Positions 11,016-22,446 of a DNA stretch of 64,000 nucleotides are shown here, piece after piece. The position numbers and the translations under genes were made by a program. Numbering within the stretch: position 1 is the stretch's first letter; every line of letters begins with the position of its first letter. Under the pieces are notes generated by a model. It did not search any database and was not told the origin of the DNA. It saw only the letters and a program-made list of their open reading frames with translations. Source of the stretch: Hypoxylon rubiginosum (lineage: Eukaryota > Ascomycota > Sordariomycetes > Xylariales > Hypoxylaceae); assembly GCA_902806565.1 (NCBI GenBank), contig CADCXA010000009.1, positions 434,001 through 498,000 on the forward strand, in the 5' to 3' direction.

Positions 11016-13447
11016 ATGCAACCAAGAAGATACCCACCCATCCTCCCGGCCGGGCCACTAGAGCAGGAGACACCAGCTACCAGCCGCCGACGATTAAGAT
11101 TAGGCGCCTGCAACGAATGTAGACAGCGGAAGGTCAAGGCAAGTAATCCCTTGCTTAACCCCTTACTCTACATGTCAGCTTCTTTCATTCCTCGTCAACT
11201 TTGATAGACAGGTACCTCCTAAGGTACGTAATTAACAAATTCAATATAGTGTGATGGTTTACGGCCAAAATGCTCCAATTGTACTAGGCGGGCGGTGACG
11301 TTCTGCGTCTATATCGATAAACAAAAGGCTGGGCCTGAAGCTATGGAAGTGATTGAACTCCTAAAGCTGCTGTCCAAGGAACATGCAGCTGTACTCCTTG
11401 GTGCCTTGCGATCAAGCGGTGATCCTGCAGAAGCACTGTCTACCTTCAAGGAAAAAGCAGATGCCGACGGAACGGCCCCAGCGCGGAGCCAGCTAGAACT
11501 GGAGTTGATGGCTAATAATCCCGGGGCTTATCCCTCCTTACGGCCAATCGATGCCACTGACTTGGCCAGCAGCAATCTTCTCCGACCCTTACGACCATCT
11601 ACAAACGAGAGCGGAAGGCAAGTTCGCATTGGACGCATCTTACAACCTGAATACCTGTTTCGTTCGTGGAGCGTGTTTACCTATTAATCGAGCCCACTTC
11701 ACAGGCTTAGGGGCTAACTTGAGACTATAGTAGTGAATTGCCATCCCCTATTGGCCCTATTGCAGCAGATAGGCAATTTCAACTGCCCCTAGATGCAAGG
11801 CAGAATGTTGAGTACAACGACGAGCGACTTCATAACCTACAAGTAGACTACTGGACGGATGTAAAGGTTACAAATGACTTCACTGCACGAGTCATCTCTC
11901 TATATAGCACAACAGACAACCCTGTGCTAGGCCTGTTCTCTCCGGACCTCCTTGTCAATGATCTTGTTAATCGACAAAATAGATTCTGTTCTAGGTTTCT
12001 CTTCCACGCGTTGATGTATTTAGGCTGTGTAAGTGAGACCAAACGGACTCTGGCGATGGCCATTGCTAAGAAAAAGGAACCTAGCAAATGTATAGCGCCT
12101 TCGATAAAAATGCGATGCAGCACGCTACCCACTTTCGTGATGAAGCCGAGAGATTGTGGAAAGACGAGCCAGATTCATACCTGGCTATGGCGGGTGCAGT
12201 TCTGCTCAGTTTGTCACTGATAGGAAACGGGCGAGACCATGTCGTTCTCTATTACGCAACTCAAGCCATGAGAATGGGTGAGCGACTAGGACTTTTCCAT
12301 GTGGGTGAGGGCGCAACTACTGTGCCCAACGTGAATGAATCGAAAGAGGATGCGGATTCGTGTCGCTATGCTGCGTGGGGAACCTTTAATTGGAATGTGT
12401 GAGTGGTAATATCCACCCCGATATATGTTGACCTAGTGAGCGCTTACGAGGGTAGACTTGTCTCCTTTTTCTACCGACAACCAGGCTCTGAAATCCCGAA
12501 ATCGGCACCTATGGTTCCTATTCCTGGAGAAATAGACCCTACACAGCCGAGCAGCAACGCGGCTGAGGAGACCTCACCTTATCATAGCCAACTAAATGAA
12601 ATCTTTCCTGCGGTATGTCACTTTTGGCGGATTGTTCACGGGGCTGGGTGGATATATAACTTGGTCCAAGACAGTCCGCCCGCTCGCTACACGACAGCAC
12701 TTGCCGAACACACGTTTCGTGAACTCATTGCTTGGGCAGAGACTCTTCCGCCTTCCTTGCTTCGGACAGAACGCGAGTCCCATCATGTTACCGTGCTTCA
12801 GTGCGTAATCCGAAAAAAGTATTCACTCCCCCTTCCCTTTACTAATATTTGCTAGCATATGGCTCCACGCCACTATTCTCGATATTTTCCGACCCATCGT
12901 CGGAAAGCCAGCCCACGAAAGATCACGATTAGGAACTTTCTCAGCTTGGGACAGCTCTCCCGATGCGGCGTACGCCGCATCTGTCAGTCAGCTCAAGCAT
13001 CTTGTCGTCGAGTATCGCAGCAAGTCCGTCGCATCTACGTACTCGATTCTCTGGCATACTGGACTGCTGTACCTCGCGAACGCCATGTTGAAGGACACCC
13101 GTGACCCCGAGTGGCGTCTCTACTTGATGCTATGTATCTACGGATACGAGAGCCTTAGCCGTCCCTACCGGATCTCTGAGATCATTGTTCAAGGCTTATT
13201 ATCAATGACCATGCGGGAAACCAACATGACAGGAAGCGAGGCTCAAAAGATTATCAACGAGCTCAAAGAAGGAAGACTGGACAGCGCCAGTGATGATTTC
13301 GAGGACAAAATTCGGGCCACGTTCATGGTAGATATGGACCTGTCTCTCAACAACCCGGAGGAGGCGAGAGCGGAAAATCTCGCGGAGAAATTTGATAGCC
13401 TTGCCTTGTTTCAGGATTTCCTCAACCAGGAGCAGATGGAAATCTGA
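11016..13447 (+). CDS. Zn2Cys6 transcription factor
   Basis: Six exons (11016-11138, 11250-11617, 11731-12028, 12085-12398, 12456-12800, 12856-13447) join in frame to 679 residues. The DNA-binding binuclear cluster is complete: Cys32, Cys35, Cys42, Cys49, Cys52 and Cys60, spaced CX2CX6CX6CX2CX7C, preceded by an arginine-rich stretch. The first intron falls between RKVK and CDG, a position often used in this family. Introns 1 and 2 both start with GCAAGT, i.e. they are GC-AG introns. The middle region has the fungal-specific regulator domain (FRDEAERLWK, AAWGTFNWNV, FFYRQPG, IWLHATILDIFRP). A TGA at 12400 lies inside intron 4 and is not a nonsense mutation. It is a nuclear regulator; its targets are unknown, and the neighbouring secreted-enzyme genes are candidates only by position. 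Confidence 0.88.
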
Positions 13448-14097
13448 AAGCAACTCTATCACATCAGGCTGCAAGGGAGAGATGGACAATCTAGATCTAC
13501 TCTCTTGGAGCAGCATTCTCGCGGGTTGTAGAAACGATAAGCTCAAGCATATGGTAACGGGTTAGTGTCAAAGTACCTAACAGGTAGGCTATTGGCTTAA
13601 GGAAAAATTGTTAATAGAGCACGGGGGTTCGTGGGGTTTGCAGCTTAAGACTGAATGAATGATGATATAATATATCAATCATGATTCTGTGTGATTAGGT
13701 CCTCTTAGCAAGAGGCTACTTTCTTTCTACCTTGTCTAGCACACAGATATATAAGGCTCTCCATGGTTCTACTATATCGTGTATAGTGAGATAAACAGCC
13801 GTTCGCCAAGGCTAAGCGGCTGTTTGCATTGTCGGACCGAAAATGCAAGAGTATAGTTCCGCACACACCCTGCCATTCGGGAGATGTGGGCGGAATTTCC
13901 GAATTGTGGAGCACGGAGGGTGGGTGGAATATGATCATATAACTATTTCGGCAGCGGGCAACGGAGGATAGAAGCCGAGGGGGGAGGCCTGCCAGGTGGG
14001 CTGCGAACCCGAATACCTACATAAATACCTTCACTTCGCCCATTAGTCTTTACCTCCTATCTGCCTAGCCATTACCTACAGCAATTCATCTGCAACC
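13448..14097. other. Intergenic stretch
   Basis: Spacer between the regulator and the Cip1-like gene. ACATAAATA at about 14020-14027, some 70 bases before the ATG at 14098, could be its TATA element, followed by a CT-rich leader. No gene is seen. Confidence 0.5.
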
Positions 14098-14883
14098 ATG
14101 CTCCGCCAGGCTCTGCTCGCTCTTGCGCTCCTCCCCTTCTCCTTTGCTCAAGTCAGTGAGGACTTCGAGGGAGGTTGGGATGAAGCTGCATGGCCCATCT
14201 ACGCCACTGACTGCAACCAGGGCGGTAAGGTCGCCCTCGACAGCACCACTGCCCACAGCGGTACGAACTCCATAAGGGTTGACGGTGCAGGTGGGTTCTG
14301 CGGTCACATATTCTTCGGCACGAAGAGTGTTCCCAGCGGTGACGTTTACGTCAGGACTTATCTGTAAGTTATACGATAGTAGAGTCAGAAGTTCGGTAGT
14401 ACTAGTCTTGAAACCCGATGCTAACGTCCGCTTCTCTTTTACAGCAAAGCTTCCAAGGCCCTGACTGACTCCCACGTTTCATTCATCACCATGCCGGACT
14501 CCGCCCAAGGCAGCAACAAGCATCTCCGCATTGGTGGCCAGAGCAAAATCTTGATGTACAACCGCGAGTCGGACGATGCCACTCTTCCCGACCTCTCCCC
14601 TAACGGTATTGCCGCGTCTAAAGCCCTTCCCACCGGCAGCTGGCAATGCTTCGAATACCACGTAGGAACGGATGGCACTATTGAGACTTGGTTGAATGAC
14701 GTGGCTATTGATGGTCTCACTCTCAAATCAGGCGTCACCAACGCCAACGGCGCCCAGTGGCAGAGGAGCGCCGTCAAGCCTAAACTTACAGGCATATACT
14801 TCGGCTGGGAGTCCTACGGCGGAGACACCAACACCTTCTGGTATGACGACATCTCAATCAGCTCTACCCGTGTTGGATGTTGA
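14098..14883 (+). CDS. cip1: Cip1-like secreted protein (candidate polysaccharide lyase)
   Basis: Two exons (14098-14363, 14445-14883) join in frame to 234 residues, with a signal peptide of about 17 residues. The sequence closely follows cellulose-induced protein 1 of Trichoderma reesei: FEGGWDEAAWPIYA, DCNQGGKVALD, GHIFFGTKSVPSGDVYVR, KHLRIGGQSKILMYN, ESDDATLPDLSPNGIA, QCFEYHVGTDGTIETW, WYDDISISSTRVGC. The T. reesei protein has a lyase-like beta-jelly-roll fold and carries a C-terminal cellulose-binding CBM1; here the frame stops directly after RVGC, so linker and CBM1 are absent. The protein is probably secreted during plant biomass breakdown. I am sure of the family, less so of the reaction. 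Confidence 0.9.
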
Positions 14884-16429
14884 TGCCCCGGTGGATCGAT
14901 CTACTACTGCCCCTTAACTTGTGGCAGGGGTAGACAGATATTAGCCTAAATATAAGGGAACGCATACCAATTACAATTCTGGGGAATTTACGAAGTAGTT
15001 ACCGTGATTTTGTATCCCTAGGGAAACACGGCATTTAAGCCTAAATGTGGTAACATAGATCTGCATCCCCGCAAACTGGCTATACCCCTTTAAATATTCC
15101 CCGGAGGCTCATGTAGCGTTGCTAGATTTGGACTATCCGACACGCGGGTTCCCCAGCCGCCAAGGATTATACAATCTAAACATAACCCGGTAAACGAGAC
15201 CAACTTATAGTGGTACTGCAATCTGATCTTTAACGATGAATCAGGTCGACATATTCCATTACACAGGTTGTCACGAGAAAACCGTGTTACGTAAGCAGAG
15301 CTCTCTCCGAGTTCCTGCTTACTTAATCAACTGATCGACTATATGTGAGGTAGGTAAGTTCTCTGTCTTAGAATAGGACATTAGAACTCAGACCTTTAAT
15401 TCGAAGCTAGTAAATAACTTCGGGGATCTTTTAACTAGGTAGTGACGTAGGTTAATAGTTCTTAGTAACGAGAATTAAACCAGGTACCTGTGATTGCCTT
15501 ACTAACAGTCAGCACCACGCTGCTTCACGATAGAGCAGACACACGAATAAGCATGTAGTCAAGAAGTTCTGGTAGGGGCATGTATTAATACTCTTCGATT
15601 CTCCCCATCGAGCATAGAGTTCTTTGTTCTCCACATTCTTTCTATTCCCATGTATCTGTCTAGATACTTAGTAGGAGGTATATAACAAATCGACAGAATA
15701 AGTAAAACCTCAGTAAGACACACTCGCAAAGTAATAGTAAAACTTGCGAAAGGCCGTTTTATCATTTTCTCCTGTTCCTATTATCTTTTGAAGGTAAACT
15801 CAGGTAGGGGGTAGTTGCCTGGGTACCATATTCAACTGAGAGATTTTTGGCTGTTTTCTCATAATTAACAATTCGATTTTGTGTTTAAGCTCGATCCTTT
15901 AATTGAATTATACGAACTCTATGCGGCTCTATCGTGGCCAAGTAGGCACCTATATTCTAAGATCGGTCCATGACTAACCCCTTAACCCTGTCAAGCCGAG
16001 ACCTGTTTTGCTGAATCAGACGAAATACGGCGTATTCTATTAGTAATGCCAAACTCATGGCTTTCGTCATAAGCACTACGTTGTAAGCATGATGCGGTGG
16101 CTAGAATATGATAGTTCATATGGGGTGTGTAACCACTGAGCCAAGCTAACATCGCACAAAGGCAAGGGATGACAATACTTCGTAAATCGGCCAAATGAGC
16201 TTGCATGAACAATGACAGATGACACTTAGCTTCAAATGAAGCAATCTTTGGCAAGTTTCTTAAAATTTAAAGCTCTGCTGAGAACGTTCGGTCTCGATTG
16301 TTCAAACCACCTCCTCGGCGTACTATTGTTGTACTGAATCGTTCCTAAGATGTTGGTCAACATGTCACTTTGATATGCTTTGTACGGTCCCGCATCTATC
16401 CCACCACGCTATCTTGCTAACATGCTAAG
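14884..16429. other. Intergenic stretch
   Basis: This 1.5-kb spacer is moderately AT-rich with scattered TAGGTA words (for example 15348-15356) and no recognisable gene. The part after about 16260 may hold the missing first exon of the P450 gene. Confidence 0.5.
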
Positions 16430-18196
16430 ATCCTCTTTGTTTGCGTTTACCGCTTTACGTTTCATCCCTTAAGGAACTATCCGGGACCACCGCTCGCCAA
16501 GGTATCGGATCTCTATGGATTCTTCCTGGCTGCAGGGATGAACGAACACCTCACGACTAGAAAACTTCATATGAGATATGGTTAGCTTGTGTCTCTACCC
16601 TTCTAAGTATAGTCATAATATCTGATGACCGCAGGGCCTGTGATAAGACTTGGCCCAAACAAGCTTATTTTCAACTCTGCTCAAGGATTTCACGGTAAGT
16701 GATTGAGAGGCAAGCTAATAACCAAGCAAGTTATTAATGAGTAATGAGATATCTACAATAATGAGAGAGTCACCAAGTCCCAAGCCTACATTGTCACTAG
16801 AGGTAATGACGGATCCTTCAACGTTTGGAATGCCATCGATAAGAAGCAGCACCGAGCTAGGAGAAAGCTTGTAGGGGAGGCTGTTTCAGCGCGCTCGATG
16901 CGACAGTTTGAACCCATCATGGCCGGCCAGATTGATATCTTCCTCCGAAATATTCTCAATTCATCTCACAATTCCGATCTAAAGAACAACCCCGTGAATG
17001 TGACCGATCGGATGAAGATGCTCAGCTTTGACATTGTAAGTCGGCTTGCTTTCGGTTACCCCTTGGATTCGCAGACCAATCGAAGCTATGGGCTAGTCTC
17101 AAAAGCCATAAGTGCCGGTAGCTACCTTCATGTAAGTGATTACATTCTATTATACTTGTGATATTCCTCTGTAGTCGACACCAACAAGATAACTGCTAAC
17201 TCGTTTATATAAGAACATGGCCCTACACTTCCCACAATTCCGGCGCCGAGACATCTTTCTTCTGGCAGCGTTTGCCAATTGGGGTCAGCTGTACGATTAT
17301 CATGTCTTGGTAACGAAAATGATTAGTTCCCGTCTTTCTAGGGATAAAAACGCCGTGCATGACTTTTATTCCATCGTTTCGGACGAGTTAGATACGGAGA
17401 CGGATGAAAAGATCGGGTCTAACGACTTATGGGCAGAGGCGGTGTTTTTTCTCCCGGCAGGTTAGTCACAGCACTTTACGGTATTGCCCAATTTTTCATC
17501 TTTCTCACTAAGTTGCGGTGCTCGATAGGAGGCGACACGGTTTCGACGGCCCTTAGTGGGTTGCTCTTCTACTTGTCCAGGAACCCAGAGAGCTACCAGA
17601 AGCTTGCCACAGAAATCCGATCCACCTTCGTGAGCGGTGCCGATATCCAGGGCGGCCAGAAGCTTTCGGGCTGCCGATATCTCCGCGCCTGCTTCGACGA
17701 AGCTCTCCGGATGTCCCCGCCGGTGTCTGGTACGGTGTGGCGAGAATTTCCAGCTACTGATAGAAGCGCTGAGCCCCTGATCGTCGACGGGCACGTTATT
17801 CCGCGCGGAACCCAGCTGGGCGTGAGTACGTATACGCTGCAGCATAACGGAGAGTATTTCCCGGACCCTTTCGCCTTCAGGCCGGAACGCTGGCTTCCCT
17901 CGGCAGACATATCAGAGGACCAGGTGCGGTGGGCACAGGATGCCTTCGCGGCGTTTTCTCTCGGCGCCCGCGGGTGCGCGGGCAAAGCGATGGCCTATCT
18001 GGAGTCGAGCTTGATTGTCGCCAAGTCGCTGTGGTACTTTGACTTTGAGAGGGCGCCGGGGAAACTGGGCGACGTTGGAGCTGCTGAAAACAGTGGTGTA
18101 GACGAGTTTCGGCTATACAACACTTTCACGTCTGTTCACGATGGTCCAAACTTGATATTCCATCCTCGGGGAGATTTCTGCAAGGAGCTTTCTTAA
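16430..18196 (+). CDS. Cytochrome P450 monooxygenase, 5' end unresolved
   Basis: Five exons (16430-16580, 16635-16694, 16749-17131, 17214-17460, 17529-18196) give 502 residues. Signatures in order: proline hinge HPLRNYPGPP, I-helix AGGDTVSTALSG with the Asp-Thr oxygen-activation pair, the EXXR helix (EALR), the PERW motif, and the heme loop FSLGARGCAG with the cysteine that binds iron. Length and motifs fit a microsomal fungal P450. No start codon lies in frame: upstream of ILFVCVYRFTFHP the frame meets TAA at about 16418-16420. A CTAAC branch point and an AG at 16428-16429 suggest that 16430 is an intron acceptor and that a short first exon encoding the membrane anchor lies upstream; alternatively the 5' end has decayed. 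The substrate cannot be inferred. Confidence 0.8.
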
Positions 18197-20832
18197 CCTG
18201 GCAGCCTGGACGGGTACTTGGCATACTTGATGGGTTTCATTGCCAAGAGGTTATGTACCTCATTAGGTGTTAATAGGGAAATATTAAGATAGTAAAAAGG
18301 CACGAAGGCGGGAGTCGAGGTGACTCATGGAAAGGATTGTGGAATACGAAATTGTGAATAAGGTACAAGTAGGTAGCTTAGAAGGAATGAATAGGGTTAG
18401 GCGTGAACCCCTGAATATGGACAGTGATTCCAAGTGATTACATGACTTGGAAATCTATAGAATTACCTAAAAGTGAAAGAAGTTGATAGATCTTCTAGAG
18501 AAATAGGAGTATGTCAATACAGATTTACCCGCCAGGAGCTTACCTCTGCTTCGTATAATCATAACTCCCTAGATATTCTCTGAAATTGGATCAAAGTCTC
18601 CCCTTGCAATCCTATCACGAGACGATATTCAGACATGTGTAACAAGATGTGTATAACTCGATGAGACAACTCCGTTGCGATGAAACCTCAACATGTATAT
18701 GCGGTCTTATCGGCCCACGATGTCCGATACTGCTGCGACTCTCTGGGAGTGATATCATAACACCTTCCTTATCTTGATAGTCGATGTCTCCCCATGAAAC
18801 TAGATTTCCTGGAACCTCGGCGGGATGTTATCGGCCTCATCATCTACCTGATGCTTGGGATTCCCAGACTGGGGCCGCCTGGGGTGATTTGCCCCTTATC
18901 CTTGTACCCCTACCGGCGGTCTAGACTACTAGCCCCTTCCCGGGGGTTAGCCAAGGACTGTGCGCTTTTAAGGTTAATCATTAGCGTGTTCTTTGGGGCT
19001 AAAACTTGCTAGAACGTGCTATAATTAGAAACTTGTCGCATTTTATTATTCTATTTCACTAGGAAGTACTTCGTATATAGATACCTCCTGTGGTAGAACT
19101 CGATTTAATATTGAGAAAAGGCTGTAAATGCCTTGTGGTACGATCGGTTTCTCATGGTAGTAGGAGGCACCTAAGCACAAAAACGGCGACACATTTCGAA
19201 GCTAGCGGGCAGGATTAGGAGTCCCGAGGTAGGTAAGTGGTAATCGTGAGATACTTGATCCTTCGGCTTCGATCTTGCAGGCGTGCGGCGCAGCTTTATA
19301 ATGCGCAATTGGGTACCGGCCAGGTCAAGCAGGGCAGGGTAGGTTAGGTTGGAAAGGCGCCAGGGGTTCTCGTAGCCCTCACAAGCGCTTGACATAGATT
19401 ATCGCAAGTTATTCCAGCCACGATAGCCATGCGACTATTACTAATTGGGCGGGTAGACGTTGCAGTTCGAGCGATGTGACACAACTTTGTATTCCATCGG
19501 GCGTTAGGATTCAAGTGCTTGTCGAGCAGGTCGAGATAGGGCGGCAGATCGGGCTTGGAAGTAAAATGCGGTTTAGCCTGAGCTGATCCAGCTGACGTCA
19601 GTTTAATAGCACGATACAATTACCAGAGCATTCAACAATTACCCCGCTCGCCAATTCTGAATCGAGATTCCTTTCGTACACTCTCTTAAAGTAGAGGATA
19701 GTCCAAGAGTGTTGGGTGCGTCAAGAAGCGCCGTGAACAAAAGTCGTCTAAGTGTGAGTCTGGCTTAATCATTATGGGGAAAATTAGAAGTGCGCAAGAC
19801 TGCGGGCTGGCGGACTTTTACATAAGAGTAGCATAAGAGCAGCGACTAGCCCTAACAGTTCAGCCCCGTGGACTGTTTGCGGTGGGTGATCAGCGGTAGA
19901 TGAATGGACGCTGTGGATGCTACCGGGTAGGTAGCTAAGTGGTAAGTGGTTGTGTGTTGTGATTGGCTCGGTCTCACGCGACGAGAACTGGCGATGGACT
20001 CTTTAGGGGGCCGCCAATACCACCCGTTCACATGCAACCACAAACCACATGGGCATATGTCGTTCCCGTTCCCATTCCCAATCTAGGAAAATGTAATTCA
20101 TCTATCATTTAGACTACGATCCTTTTGAGGCGATAAGTGTTACACGGAACGTGGTGATTCTCGATGCCGATGCTACCTTGTTGCTACCGGGTGCGGTGAC
20201 TGGTCGACTTGGTCCATGCTCCGCTGCAGTCGAATCCTTCGAGATGTGTATATACGACCCTCCACACTCGTCCAAGGCACACACAATATAACTCGTGGCG
20301 CGACCGATTCGCCGCTGCGACCACCAGGCAGACTATATCCTCCTACTGTAACCCTCCCACCGAAACCAGCTGCGTGCCTGGGGATAGCGGGAAAGAGTCT
20401 GGCCAATATGATCCATCATCCGTGCTGACCAAGTCCGCTTCCACGCATCAGCGCTAGCCTTGGCAGCCCAGTAAGCCCGCAGCGAGTACGTTTTATAGAG
20501 GCACAGCCTGCCGATGGAACTGCATGATGTCACCCTCCTACTTCTCAGCTTTGTTCCAGTAGTGCTGAGTCGAGCAAATCCCTTCCCAGCGTTTGTATCC
20601 ACTTACCACGTTAGAATCATGGCATGCGGGCCGGCCACGCATCCTGCCTGGTAGCACAGGTATAGATAGCGTTCTCACCCACCCGCTCGCCTCTATATTG
20701 GTAGCTTCGAAAGTGTTCCCTTTTTAAAAAGCCACGTCTTACCGTTGCGACTGCAATAACGTCGTAGTAACCCATCTTTGGTCCTAAAGCTTAATTAACG
20801 GAGAAGGGATACCGGAGGGTTAATACTACACC
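18197..20832. other. Long intergenic stretch
   Basis: These 2.6 kb contain no gene I can support. Short open frames on both strands (for example at 19171-19619 and 20173-20602) show no conserved motif and no matching splice pattern. The segment 19150-20650 is less AT-rich than its flanks, so a degraded gene or element there cannot be excluded. Confidence 0.45.
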
Positions 20833-22446
20833 ATGTCGGCCGACATCTCAGCGTTAACGCCGGAGCAGCTAGAGGCTCTCCTCAACGGACCGGCTCTTGC
20901 TCCGCCGGACGGGGTCATACCCAACTTCGACAATCCGCCGAACCAAACCTACATCGGCGCAGCAGTCGTGCCGATATGTCTGGCTGCTACAACAATCGCC
21001 GTCCTGCTTCGGGTGTACGCCAGGATATTCTGTGTGAAGAAAGTTGGACTTCCCGATGGTAAGAGCCTCGAATCCGATGACGACCGAGACGCATTATGAT
21101 ATCTAACCATCTGCTCTTAGCATTAATGATGATTGCGTTCGGTTGCTACATCACGGATATCTATTTTGGTTACCGCCTACAGAAATTCCCCGGCGGCTTC
21201 GTGCATCAATGGGACGTCCAACTAAAGGACATGAGCGGAATTCTTTTCAAATTGTTCTTATCGGCTAGCTTTTACATCGGCGTTGTCCTAACTATGAAGG
21301 CGGCGATTCTGCTGGAGTGGATGCGGATCTTCATTCCATACGGCGTCCGAAACCGGTTCTTCTGGCTCTGCTACGGCGTTATAGGCGCGAACACCATCTT
21401 CTACGTCATAACTCTTTTCGTTATGAACTTCGCTTGCGTTCCTGTCCAAAAGAACTGGGACCCCTTGTACGTCGGCGGCTCGTGCTCGATTAATACGCAG
21501 GCTGTCAATATCGCCTCGGCCGTGCTGAACCTCTGCTCGGACGTCTTCATCCTGCTCCTTCCGCAACGCATCATTTGGGGCTTGAAGATGTCGAGAAAGA
21601 CTAAGATTGGTGTCTCAATCATCTTTGCCATTGGTATAATGTGCGTATTGCCACCTTAGTCACCATACCTTTTCTTTTTTTTTCTTTTTTTTTCTGCTTC
21701 TTCTTCTGCTTCTTCTGCTTCCAATTCTTCTTCTTCACATTCTACGTCCTTCCTGTACTTTGCGTGGCTGTGATTTGTTATATCTCTAATTAGTCTCCTT
21801 TTCACTATATCCCGTTTTATCAACATACTGGTGATGCGTTGCTAAGACATAACAAAACAGATGTTGCATTGCTGCTGGATTCCGGTTGGGCGCCGAGCTT
21901 GACTATACGAAGTCAGACGACGTGCTTTACAATCTATCTCCAGTGTTGCTCTGGGCCCTCGCCGAGATGACATGTATGTTCCTAGTGTTTGGAGTTCCGA
22001 GCGGATCCAAGATTCTCTCAGATAGTCGCCTCGCAAGCCGGCTAGCATCATCGCTGCGATCACTCAAAGGCCGACTACCACAGCGGTCTAGCTCCACGGG
22101 GAGTGTAAGCGGAGCAGCAACATGGCCTAACTCAAGCATGACCATGAACAACTCACAGTCGAACTCATCGCGGACGTACTACCGTAAGATGGACCACAGC
22201 AACGGCAGCATGCTCCTGACGACAGTCGACTCTTCTCGAGGTCACCCGCCACCGTCGTCTGAGTCCATGGAGCATCTGAAAGATCAAGCAATACAACATA
22301 ATCACAATATCAGCGCGCCCGATTCTTGCATGATTATACGGACGACACAGTTCGTAACGCGCGAGGACTTTGGCGACTACGAGCGCGACGTCCTTGTCTC
22401 CGACGGGTATGACCGTCAACACCCGTGGGCCAAGGACCGAGTCTAG
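20833..22446 (+). CDS. Fungal rhodopsin-like (PTH11-related) seven-helix membrane protein
   Basis: Three exons (20833-21058, 21121-21640, 21861-22446) join in frame to 443 residues. The first helix is IGAAVVPICLAATTIAVLLR, followed by further helices in exons 2 and 3. Family hallmarks are present: a cysteine-containing loop after helix 3 (FACVPVQKNWDP), a GSCSINTQAVNIASAVLN segment, DVFILLLPQRIIWGLKMSRK, and a helix ending in a long, hydrophilic, serine-rich cytoplasmic tail (about 150 residues). The Fung_rhodopsin/PTH11-type group includes plasma-membrane sensors such as Magnaporthe Pth11; ligand and signalling partner are unknown here. Intron 2 is 220 bases and contains a long pyrimidine/TTC repeat. 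Confidence 0.85.
21665..21738 (+). repeat. Pyrimidine-rich TTC microsatellite in intron 2
   Basis: Runs of T broken by single C bases, then repeated CTTCTT/CTGCTTC units, fill the first third of the intron at 21641-21860. One strand is almost pure pyrimidine. Confidence 0.75.

Noticed and set aside
12400..12402. In-frame TGA in the Zn2Cys6 gene, possible nonsense mutation
   Set aside because: A 57-base intron (12399-12455, GTGAGT to TAG) removes it and restores the expected WNVLVSFFYRQPG junction in phase.
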